A stretch of 64,000 nt of DNA from an uncultured Balneola sp. (GTDB lineage Bacteria; Bacteroidota; Rhodothermia; Balneolales; Balneolaceae), in assembly GCA_913058495.1 (NCBI GenBank), contig CAJXQC010000012.1:1-64000 (forward strand), given 5' to 3'. Position 1 is the stretch's first letter; each line of letters opens with the position of its first letter. The notes under the pieces were generated by a model. The model searched no databases. It was given only the letters and a program-made list of their open reading frames with translations, and was not told the DNA's origin. This document shows positions 44,889 to 53,600 of the stretch, one piece after another. A program made the translations under genes and the position numbers.

Positions 44889-45932
44889 ATGAAATATCAC
44901 CTTATTACCGGTGGATGCGGCTTTGTAGGCAGAAACTTTGTTAAGCGCCTCCACTCAACTACGAACGAAACTATACTTTTTATTGATGATCTCTCTGTTG
45001 GAACCCATCCATCTACATGGCTTCCTGAAGGAACTCCTTCTCGCTCAGAGAACGGACTCGAGTTTTTTGGTGAAGATGAGAGAATGATATTTCTTAAACA
45101 GGACGCCCGATATTTTATCCGTGAAATGCTGGACGATCAGGAATACATCAAGAAAACATATAAGCTTGACGTTACTGCTTTTGAAGATGTATTTCATTTT
45201 GCAGCAATTGTAGGTGGCAGAGCAAAGATTGATGGCGATCCTATGATGGTTGCTCTTGATCTTTCCATTGATGCAGAATTCTTTTTGTGGGTCTGTCGAC
45301 AAAAACCAACTCGTGTTCTGTATCCAAGCTCAAGTGCTGCTTACCCTGTTGATCTTCAGACGGAATCAGATGCAATCGCTCTTTCTGAAAGCGATATCAA
45401 TTTCAAAAAAATGGGTCAACCGGATATGACCTACGGTTGGTCTAAGTTAACCGGTGAATATCTGGCCAGCATTGCTGCGGAATACTATGATGTATCTGTA
45501 ACCTGCATCAGACCTTTCAGTGGCTATGGAGAAGACCAAGACCTCTCCTACCCTGTTCCTGCTATTGCTCGTCGTGCAGCGCTAAAAGAAAATCCTTTTG
45601 AAGTGTGGGGAACCGGAAAACAAGGACGAGATTTTGTTCATATTGATGATGTAATGGACTGTACATTACTCGCCATGGATCATATAACTGATGGAAGCGC
45701 CATCAACATAGGAAGTGGAAGACTTACAACATTCTTAGAACTAATTGAAGTGTTTACTTCTTTCGCTGATTACTCACCGGAGATCAAAACACTACTCGAC
45801 AAACCGGTTGGTGTTCATTCCAGATATGGAAAAATGGATTATGTAAAAGAACGATTGGGCTGGGAGCCTAAATTATCTCTTGAAGAAGGTATGCGTCGGG
45901 TGTATGATGTAGCCGTTAAAAAATATACTTAA
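44889..45932 (+). CDS. NAD-dependent epimerase/dehydratase (extended SDR)
   Basis: 347 residues. Rossmann fold with the NAD motif GGCGFVG (8-14), the catalytic Tyr-Lys in YGWSK (182-186), and the GRDFVHIDDV stretch common to nucleotide-sugar epimerases and dehydratases. It acts on a nucleotide-linked sugar in the cytosol; the precise substrate cannot be told. The glycosyltransferase gene follows after 5 bases, so both probably serve one polysaccharide or glycolipid. Confidence 0.88.
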   Translation: MKYHLITGGCGFVGRNFVKRLHSTTNETILFIDDLSVGTHPSTWLPEGTPSRSENGLEFFGEDERMIFLKQDARYFIREMLDDQEYIKKTYKLDVTAFEDVFHFAAIVGGRAKIDGDPMMVALDLSIDAEFFLWVCRQKPTRVLYPSSSAAYPVDLQTESDAIALSESDINFKKMGQPDMTYGWSKLTGEYLASIAAEYYDVSVTCIRPFSGYGEDQDLSYPVPAIARRAALKENPFEVWGTGKQGRDFVHIDDVMDCTLLAMDHITDGSAINIGSGRLTTFLELIEVFTSFADYSPEIKTLLDKPVGVHSRYGKMDYVKERLGWEPKLSLEEGMRRVYDVAVKKYT

Positions 45933-45937
45933 AAGAA

Positions 45938-47206
45938 ATGCCTGTAATTGTTTGCTTTGGTCCGGGCCCTAAATTCAAGGGCGGGATTTCCAATTATAAT
46001 ACTTCGCTAGCCAAGACTTTCGATAAAGATCCTGATAACGAGGTGCATATTGTCTCCTGGACTAATCAGTATCCTTCTATTATTCCCAGGGAGTTCATTG
46101 ATAAATCCAGCCGTTCCGACTTTATGGAAGGCACGAATATCAAAATTGAGTATCTCACTAATTACAACAACCCGCTAAGCTGGAAGAAAACTGCGAAGTA
46201 TATCAAGTCGCTTAATCCGGACAAAGTGATCTTTCAGTGGGCAATTTCCATTCAGGGCTTACCGATGGGATCGATCGCTAAATGGTTGCAAAAAAACTCT
46301 GATGCCGAGATCATTTTTGATCTACATTTTGTAGTTCAGAAAGAAGGAAGCACTATTGATGAGCGTTTTACTAAAATGGGAATCAAACATTCGGATACCT
46401 ATATAGCTCACGCTTACAAAACAGTGGATGAGTTAAAAGCATTGCTTCCTAAAAAAGAATTTTCAGTCAATGAAACCGGTGAAAGATCTCAGGATAATTC
46501 AACTACAGTAATTAAGTTATTTCATCCTGTATATGATCTTTATCAACCTGATCCGCAATTTGATGTTCAAAAGTTTAAACAGGATCTGGGTCTCAAAGAA
46601 AATGTATTTTTTTATTTCGGATTCATCAGGAAATACAAAGGCTTACACAATGCGATAAGGGCATTTAAAAAAGTAGCAGAACAAAGAGATGACGTTTCCT
46701 TTTTAATCTGTGGTGAAGAATTCTGGGCTACTTTGGATACTTCTAAATTATCCACCAAAATAAAGCGTGGCTTGTTTGGGATTGCTCAGAAATTATTCCT
46801 CAAGAATAAAGAAAGTGAACAGGATTATCGTCCGTTATCTCTTGTTGAAGAGCTGGATCTACAGGATAGCACTCTGGTCAAAAGTGAATTTATTCCCAAT
46901 GAAGATGTTCACAAATACTTTCAGGTAGCAGATTGCAGTGTACTTTATTATTTAACAGCCACACCTTCAGGAGTAGAATCGCTAACTTACAACTTCGGTT
47001 TACCGATCTTGGCAACCCGGGTAGGACATTTTCCCGAAACTATTCAGGATGGGTTCAACGGATACTTAGCTGAACCTGAAGATATTGACTCCATGGCTGA
47101 ACAAATGTTGAAGTACCTGGAGCTTCCACTACCATCAGAAAACGTGTATAAATCTGCTTCAAAAATGAGTTGGGATAATTACGTAACGGCTATTCTGGCT
47201 GATTAA
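45938..47206 (+). CDS. Glycosyltransferase, GT4/GT-B type
   Basis: 422 residues with a GT-B architecture: an N-terminal Rossmann domain beginning GPGPKFKGGISNYN (the glycine-rich acceptor loop), and a C-terminal donor domain with FFYFGFIRKYKGLHNAI, a CGEEFW segment and the EX7E-like region ATPSGVESLTYNFGLPILATRVG. Transfers a sugar from a nucleotide donor, likely for cell-surface carbohydrate together with the SDR enzyme upstream. Acceptor unknown. Confidence 0.85.
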   Translation: MPVIVCFGPGPKFKGGISNYNTSLAKTFDKDPDNEVHIVSWTNQYPSIIPREFIDKSSRSDFMEGTNIKIEYLTNYNNPLSWKKTAKYIKSLNPDKVIFQWAISIQGLPMGSIAKWLQKNSDAEIIFDLHFVVQKEGSTIDERFTKMGIKHSDTYIAHAYKTVDELKALLPKKEFSVNETGERSQDNSTTVIKLFHPVYDLYQPDPQFDVQKFKQDLGLKENVFFYFGFIRKYKGLHNAIRAFKKVAEQRDDVSFLICGEEFWATLDTSKLSTKIKRGLFGIAQKLFLKNKESEQDYRPLSLVEELDLQDSTLVKSEFIPNEDVHKYFQVADCSVLYYLTATPSGVESLTYNFGLPILATRVGHFPETIQDGFNGYLAEPEDIDSMAEQMLKYLELPLPSENVYKSASKMSWDNYVTAILAD

Positions 47207-47271
47207 GTAACATCTTGAAAAATTTACAAAATAAAGTTCAATTTTAGGTGGTAATGGTACAGAGAAAACCT

Positions 47272-47279
47272 TATCTTTG
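47272..47279 (+). promoter_or_regulatory. Candidate -7 box of the tRNA cluster
   Basis: TATCTTTG matches the TAnnTTTG consensus exactly and lies 23 bases before tRNA-Pro. No TTG box was found at 19-21 bases upstream, so only the -7 half is supported. Confidence 0.5.
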
Positions 47280-47302
47280 TTGCCTTTCCAATTTTGGAAA
47301 AT

Positions 47303-47376
47303 CGGGGAGTGGCGCAGCCCGGTAGCGCATTCGCTTTGGGAGCGAAGGGTCGCAGGTTCAAATCCTGTCTCCCCGA
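47303..47376 (+). tRNA. tRNA-Pro (anticodon TGG)
   Basis: Cloverleaf of 74 bases: acceptor stem CGGGGAG (47303-47309) with CTCCCCG (47369-47375), anticodon stem and loop TTCGC-TTTGGGA-GCGAA giving TGG, and T arm with GGTTCAAATCC. The 3' CCA is not encoded. First of four tRNA genes on the + strand. Confidence 0.95.
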
Positions 47377-47399
47377 CAATTATTGACGTATTGAAATGA

Positions 47400-47473
47400 G
47401 CGCCCGTAGCTCAACTGGATAGAGCAATTGCCTTCTAAGCAATAGGTTTCAGGTTCGAGTCCTGACGGGCGTA
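47400..47473 (+). tRNA. tRNA-Arg (anticodon TCT)
   Basis: 74 bases. Acceptor GCGCCCG pairs with CGGGCGT (one G-U), D arm AGCTCAACTGGATAGAGC, anticodon arm ATTGC-CTTCTAA-GCAAT giving TCT, T arm AGGTTCGAGTCCT. CCA not encoded. Confidence 0.94.
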
Positions 47474-47491
47474 CTATACTAGTTTTAACAA

Positions 47492-47562
47492 GGCGACATG
47501 GCCGAGTGGCTAGGCAGAGGTCTGCAAAACCTCGTACGGCGGTTCGAATCCGCCTGTCGCCT
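47492..47562 (+). tRNA. tRNA-Cys (anticodon GCA)
   Basis: 71 bases. Acceptor GGCGACA with TGTCGCC, anticodon arm GAGGT-CTGCAAA-ACCTC giving GCA, T arm CGGTTCGAATCCG. The U73 discriminator base (T at 47562) is the one expected for tRNA-Cys. Confidence 0.95.
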
Positions 47563-47602
47563 CACTTTACATGTTTGCACTATTGACATATTGATTTTAA
47601 AT

Positions 47603-47675
47603 GCCGCGTTCGTCTAGGGGTCCAGGACGCCGCCCTTTCACGGCGGTAGCACGGGTTCAAATCCCGTACGCGGTA
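47603..47675 (+). tRNA. tRNA-Glu (anticodon TTC)
   Basis: 73 bases. Acceptor GCCGCGT pairs with ACGCGGT (one G-U), anticodon arm CCGCC-CTTTCAC-GGCGG giving TTC, T arm GGGTTCAAATCCC. Last of the cluster, followed at once by a terminator. Confidence 0.95.
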
Positions 47676-47678
47676 CAC

Positions 47679-47712
47679 AAAGCACTAATTCGAAAGAGTT
47701 AGTGCTTTTTTT
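47679..47712 (+). terminator. Terminator of the tRNA cluster
   Basis: AAGCACTAATTC-GAAA-GAGTTAGTGCTT with one G-U type mismatch, then a T run. It stands 4 bases before the stop of the convergent regulator gene and may serve both. Confidence 0.9.
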
Positions 47713-47715
47713 ATG

Positions 47716-50442
47716 CTATATAGAATTCAAGAAACTATTTAGATCTGCATCTGAGCTCAGGTCCAATTTCTTCCTTAATCTGGATCTGCTTATATATATA
47801 CTGGATGGCATTATATTTAACATATTTGCAATCTCTTTAGAATTGAATCCAAGTTTTATATATGCGCACAAACGAAGATCATAATTTGTTAATTCAGGAT
47901 AACCATTTCTCAAATTCTCAAAAAATTGCTGATGAAGTTCATCCATTTGAATTTCAAAGGTATTGTCTTCAAGACTAAGGTGAGACTCAATTATATTTCG
48001 AATCTCTTTCGTCCTGCTTTTCAAAGAGTTGGGATTTTGTTCTAATTTCTCGAATTTGACTTTCAACTCTTGCAAAACCTTATTTATTTCTTCGTTTTCT
48101 TTGGCTTTTGTAGCAAGCTCAATGGTTTTATTTTTTAGCTGTGCTTTAACCTGATCAAACTCTAGTCTCAGGTTTTCATCCTCCACACGCTTAAGTTTTC
48201 TATTATAACGTTCTGCTTGTTCACGAAGAGTGTTTTGTTGCTGTACCAAAAGGTTTTTTTTGAGTTTTTTCAAAGATGCTTGGCGCCATTTATAAAACGA
48301 ATAGAGTAAAATAAGCAGAGCTGCCAGATACATTAAAAAAGCATATACAGTCAGGTACCAGGGTGTAGCAACACTGAATATGAATTTTTCTATTGGGGTA
48401 ATTATACCATCCAATTTAGCCCTCACATTCAATTCATGACTTCCATGACTAAGATCTACTAACTCAAATTCATTTTCAGGAGTCCATTCAGTCCAAATAT
48501 CTGAACCATCCAATTTAAACTGATAAAGTACCAACTCCTGATTTGGCACAATACTCTCAATTATCAGGTTATTATGTGTGTATGGAATTTCTAATCCGTT
48601 ATGAACCGAGATATGATCTTCATTATTAAACGCCTTTATACTCCTGAGTACCAGATTATAAGATGAATTACTTTTTCTATTCCCAATTCTCAAATCTTTT
48701 AATGCAAATCCATTGTAAACTGGATAGAATTCAAAGTTATCATTTAATTGTACAGGCTGTGCATTTCTGAGTAGTATACTTTCAAATTTTGGCTTAGTCT
48801 CCGTGCTTAAGTCTTCTAAAAATTTACCTTCATCAGAATCGTAAGAGTAGCTTTGCGTCCCTGTTTGAACTTGGATCCCATTTTCGTTTTGAATCAAAAA
48901 ATGATCATCTCCCTTAAATTCATCTGAAAAAAATATTTTCCGATCTTCAGGATATAATTCTTTATTTAAATCAGCTTTTACTATTCCATAATTTGGAATA
49001 TTGACCCAAAGAGTATTTTCTCCATCTACAATTACTTGATTACAAGACCCGACAAAAAGATCCATTTGTTTCAGAAACTGCCAATCATCATCACTTTTAT
49101 TAAATATTAAAATACCGTTATAAGTGCCTGCCAGTAAAAATTCCTTATAAGGTTGTACATCCCAATAACCCGGCTCGTTGCTGACACTTTTTATGCCATC
49201 GTCACTTAAAACAAACAAGCCCTTATCATGTCCCATCCATGTTTGGTTATTTATAGTCTCTAATGTCCACACCTGTCCTTCAGTTTCGGAAACCAATTCA
49301 AAATCATTAAACTCAGCGCTGTTATTTAATTCTTCCCATTTTATTTTATAAAGCCCTTGATTGCTACCTAAATAAAATGTGTTTTCCTTAATTACTGCGG
49401 TATAACCCGTTCCGAACTCTCCACTAAAATCATAAAAAAAGGTGAAAGCACTATTTAGATCCAGAAAAGAAATCCCATAATCCATGCCTAGCCATAATCT
49501 GCCGGATTCGCTATAATTCAGACTTAATATGGTATTATTCTGTATTCCCTTATTCTTACTGATATGATGTACAATATTCCCACTCATATCAGTGATAAAC
49601 AATCCTTCAAGAATAGTCCCAAATGCTATATAAGAGCTATCTATTTGTTCCAGACTAAATACATTAGCTACTTTTAAATTCTCAGATATTGGTGATTGAA
49701 CCTGGATAAGTGTGTTTGAAGAAAACCTATATAACCCGTTCTTATTTGTTACAATTACCAACCCTTTTTTATCATTATAGAGCCCCGCAATTTCAAGACT
49801 TATTTTCCCGTTTAAATGAAAAAGGTGTTCTGGAGAAAGATTGTTTAGTTTATATAAGCCTTCTTTTTCATCTACAAAGTAAATTTCATCGTCGACTTTA
49901 AAACTATTAACGATATGGTTTGGAGCCGGAATTTTAGTAAGGTTTTCTTCTTTATAGACATAAATATTATTTGATGAAATAAACAATATGCTTTCATTCA
50001 TAGAATGAATATCCCAAAACTCCTCATTGAGTGTATTCAGATCTTCCTTAAACGGATATAAAGATGTGTATTCGAAATTTTGGTATATATCTTTGGTCCA
50101 AATTCCAAAATCAAGATCTGAACCTGTGTAAATCACTGAATCACTTTCTACATAAACAGATCTGGTAATTCCATCACTTCCTGAAAAGCTTTTCCAAATT
50201 CTGCCATCATATTCCAATAATCCCTTATCAGAGGCAAAGTAAACAATTCCATTTGGGGCCGTATCAATAGACCAAACCTTTCCTTTATTGTTGTATTCCG
50301 AGGGTGTAAAATTTCTAAGTGCCGGAACTCCTTTCGTTGGGATATCCTGAGCATTAGTTATTGAAATGCTTACAAAAAGAAGCAAAATATATGTAAGAGC
50401 TCTTTTCAAATAGAAATAAGTTTTATAAGTACTGATATTCAT
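47716..50442 (-). CDS. Membrane-spanning propeller/Y_Y_Y regulator with helix-turn-helix output
   Basis: 908 residues. Order: signal or membrane segment (about 11-31), a large beta-propeller sensor (about 40-500, repeats such as IWSIDTAPNGIVYFAS and GLWLGMDYGISFLD type), a Y_Y_Y domain (about 605-692), a membrane helix (about 696-717), a long coiled coil (about 720-805) and a C-terminal LuxR-like helix-turn-helix (about 850-905, KEIANMLNIMPSSIYISRSRLRK). It lacks the histidine kinase and receiver that hybrid two-component sensors have. Regulators of this shape sense glycans in the periplasm and control sugar-use loci. Its place next to the glucan operon points to that target, by context only. 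Confidence 0.82.
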   Translation of the reverse strand: MNISTYKTYFYLKRALTYILLLFVSISITNAQDIPTKGVPALRNFTPSEYNNKGKVWSIDTAPNGIVYFASDKGLLEYDGRIWKSFSGSDGITRSVYVESDSVIYTGSDLDFGIWTKDIYQNFEYTSLYPFKEDLNTLNEEFWDIHSMNESILFISSNNIYVYKEENLTKIPAPNHIVNSFKVDDEIYFVDEKEGLYKLNNLSPEHLFHLNGKISLEIAGLYNDKKGLVIVTNKNGLYRFSSNTLIQVQSPISENLKVANVFSLEQIDSSYIAFGTILEGLFITDMSGNIVHHISKNKGIQNNTILSLNYSESGRLWLGMDYGISFLDLNSAFTFFYDFSGEFGTGYTAVIKENTFYLGSNQGLYKIKWEELNNSAEFNDFELVSETEGQVWTLETINNQTWMGHDKGLFVLSDDGIKSVSNEPGYWDVQPYKEFLLAGTYNGILIFNKSDDDWQFLKQMDLFVGSCNQVIVDGENTLWVNIPNYGIVKADLNKELYPEDRKIFFSDEFKGDDHFLIQNENGIQVQTGTQSYSYDSDEGKFLEDLSTETKPKFESILLRNAQPVQLNDNFEFYPVYNGFALKDLRIGNRKSNSSYNLVLRSIKAFNNEDHISVHNGLEIPYTHNNLIIESIVPNQELVLYQFKLDGSDIWTEWTPENEFELVDLSHGSHELNVRAKLDGIITPIEKFIFSVATPWYLTVYAFLMYLAALLILLYSFYKWRQASLKKLKKNLLVQQQNTLREQAERYNRKLKRVEDENLRLEFDQVKAQLKNKTIELATKAKENEEINKVLQELKVKFEKLEQNPNSLKSRTKEIRNIIESHLSLEDNTFEIQMDELHQQFFENLRNGYPELTNYDLRLCAYIKLGFNSKEIANMLNIMPSSIYISRSRLRKKLDLSSDADLNSFLNSI

Positions 50443-50548
50443 CTGTTAAATCAGATACTAATATTAAATGTATTTATCCACATATACATTCCTTTTAGAG
50501 ACACTTCAAAGAAATAAATATTGAACTACTTTTATACATTATCTGAAC

Positions 50549-50582
50549 AAAAAAAAGCCGATCCCAAAAATGGGACCGGCTT
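50549..50582 (-). terminator. Terminator of the glucan operon
   Basis: Minus strand: AAGCCGGTCCC (50582-50572), six-base loop, GGGATCGGCTT (50565-50555), one G-U, then T run. It lies 21 bases after the T9SS protein stop. Confidence 0.92.
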
Positions 50583-50602
50583 ATTAATACCATCAGATGT
50601 TA

Positions 50603-53600
50603 TTATTTAATTAGTAACATCTTTCTTACCTGCACAGAGTTTTTAGATACCAACCTGTACATATATACCCCTGAAGCCAGATTAGAAGCATCAAAAGTAA
50701 CAGTGTATGATCCTGCACTTTTTTGTTCATTCACAAGAGTAGTCACTTTCTGTCCCTGAATGTTATAAACTTCAAGTGAAACCTTTCCAGTTTCAGGAAT
50801 ACTATATGAAATATTCGTTGAAGGATTGAATGGGTTAGGGTAGTTTTGATTCAGAGCAAATGTTGCAGGCACATCATTCGGGTTTTCAATGCTTACCGGC
50901 ATACCTTTATACAAATAGACATTATCAACATAAACCACGTCCAGATTGGATGTAATTAAGAATTGAGCAATATCGTCTCTGGTTTGAGGTGCATTTGTCC
51001 AATCCGAAATTGGTACATCTACAGAAATCCACTTCCCGGATTCAACTGCCGGTGTAGTACCTGTGTTTAGAGGCAATTCAAACGCTGATACTTCTCCGTC
51101 AGTCCCTCCCCACTGAGAGAATTTCAGGTTAAATACTTTACCAATCAGGTCTTCTTCCGCTGTCCAAAAATCTAAATGGAAATGGGTCATACCAGAAGCA
51201 TCCTGCTTGTCACCTGAAAAGTCAACTCCTACAAAATTTGTGAAATCAATTTTCAGTGTATTGTCTCCTTCTATCATAATCTGCTCAACGAATGAGTCAT
51301 CAAAAGTAGCAGATAAGGTATCTACCTCAATATCAGCATATGCATCACTATATAAAGAGATAACATCTTCTGCGTTTCTTTGAGGTGGTGCCGGAGCTGC
51401 GACCATTGGTGCAGGGTCTGCTGTGCTTCCATCATCAACAATAAGAGAAACATTATCTATTACAACGATACCTGTTTCTGCTCCCATGTCAAACAACACA
51501 CGACTATTTGCAGAACCAAACCCTGTAGCTGTAAGTTCAAGAATAAATGTTTGGGTTGTTTCTGTAAGATTCACCGTTTCTATTGCAGCAGTAAAATCTC
51601 CCTCATTTAATCCAATACCAGCAATTATTGAACGAGTATTTCCAGGTGAAGTCGATGCTTCAAAGGTCAGAATGTAAGATTCATCTTGAGTGATCGCTAC
51701 TCCGTTGCTAAGATTTACATCGAATGCATTTCCGGCTGTGGCTACATCGGCAAAATTGAAGCTGTTTCCACCTTCCGTTTGGATGTTGAATGCATTCCCG
51801 AACCAAGAGCCATCGTCTCCCAATTCAAAATCACCATTGGTGAGAAGTTCGCCACCTGTATCCACTTTTACATCAAGTGTTACATTATCGATTACTACTA
51901 TACCCGTTTCTGCTCCCATATCAAATAACACACGACTATTTGCAGAACCAAACTCGGTAGCTGTAAGCTCAAGAACGAACGTTTGAATTGTTTCTGTAAG
52001 ATTCACTGTCTCTGTAGCTGAAGTAAAGTCTCCCTCGTTCAATCCAATACCTGCAAGTATAGAACGTGTATTTCCTGTGGACGTGGATGCTTCGAAAGTT
52101 AAGACGTATGTTTGTCCCTGAATGATTGGTACACCCTGACTTAGGTTTACGTCGAACGCATTTCCTGCTGTGGCTACATCAGCAAAGTTGAAACTGTTTC
52201 CGCCTTCCGTTTGAATATTAAGAGCATTTCCAAACCATGATCCATCATCTCCCAATTCGAAATCACCATTGGTTAAGAGCCCTTCGGTAGGATCTTCATC
52301 TTTCTTTACTGTTAGAGAAACATTGTCAATTACAACAATACCCGTTTCAGCTCCCATATCAAATAACACACGGCTATTTGCAGAGCCAAATCCGGTAGCA
52401 GTTAACTCGAACATAAACGTTTGGTTTGTTTCTGTAAGATTCACTGTCTCTGTAGCTGAAGTAAATTCTCCTTCGTTCAATCCAATCCCGGCAAGTATAG
52501 AGCGTGTATTTCCTGTAGAAGTAGATGCATCAAAAGTTAAGATGTAAGTCTCACCTTGAGTAATTGCAACTCCTTGGCTCAGGTTTACATCAAAGGCATT
52601 TCCTGCAGTAGCAACATCTGCAAAATTAAAGCTGTTTCCACCTTCCGTTTGGATGTTTAATGCATTTCCAAACCATGAACCGTCATCTCCTGATTCAAAA
52701 TCACCGTTGGTTAACAGTTCACCACCAGGCTCAACTACAGCTTCTTCTTTATACAGATAAACGTTATCAACATATACTGTATCTAAATTTGATGTAATCA
52801 AAAACTGAGCAATATCATCTCTTGTTTGTGGAGCATTGGTCCAATCCGAAATCGGTACGTCTATAGAAATCCATTTACCTGATTCGATTGCAGGTGATGT
52901 TCCGGTATTGATTGGCAGTTCAAAAGCAGAAACTTCTCCTCCTGTTCCACCCCATTGCGAGAATTTAGAATTGAATACTTTTCCTGTTAAATCAGAACTG
53001 GAGGTCCAGAAATCCATATGGAAATGTGTCATAGCAGATGCATCTTGCTTATTACTTGAAAAATCAATTCCAACAAAATTTGTGAAGTCTATCTCAAGCG
53101 TTGAGTTTCCTTCAATCATAACTTCAGCAACATCAGAGTCATCAAAACCTGCAGACAAAGCATCCAGAGCAATATTTGAGTATACATCACTATAAATAGA
53201 AATTACATCTTCTGAATCTCTAACCGGAGGTGCCGGAGCAGCTACCATCGGCTGGTTTCCAACAGAACTTCCACCCTCTTTGTATAAATAGATATTGTCT
53301 ACATATACTAAGTCCATATTTGAAGTAACCAAGAACTGAGCAATATCATCTCTGGTTTGTGGAGCATTGGTCCAATCTGAAATCGGGACATCAATAGATA
53401 CCCATTGACCTGATTCGATTGCAGGTGTAGTTCCTGTATTTATTGGTAGTTCAAAAGCTGAAACCTCTCCTCCTGTTCCACCCCATTGAGAAAATTTAGA
53501 ATTGAATACTTTTCCTACTAAATCATCACTCGACGTCCAGAAATCCATATGGAAATGCGTCATAGCAGATGCATCTTGTTTGTTACTTGAAAAATCAATT

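Noticed and set aside
51380-52547. Repeated plus-strand ORFs across the T9SS protein gene
   Set aside because: They are copies of the antisense frame of the duplicated B modules; their similarity follows from the module repeats.
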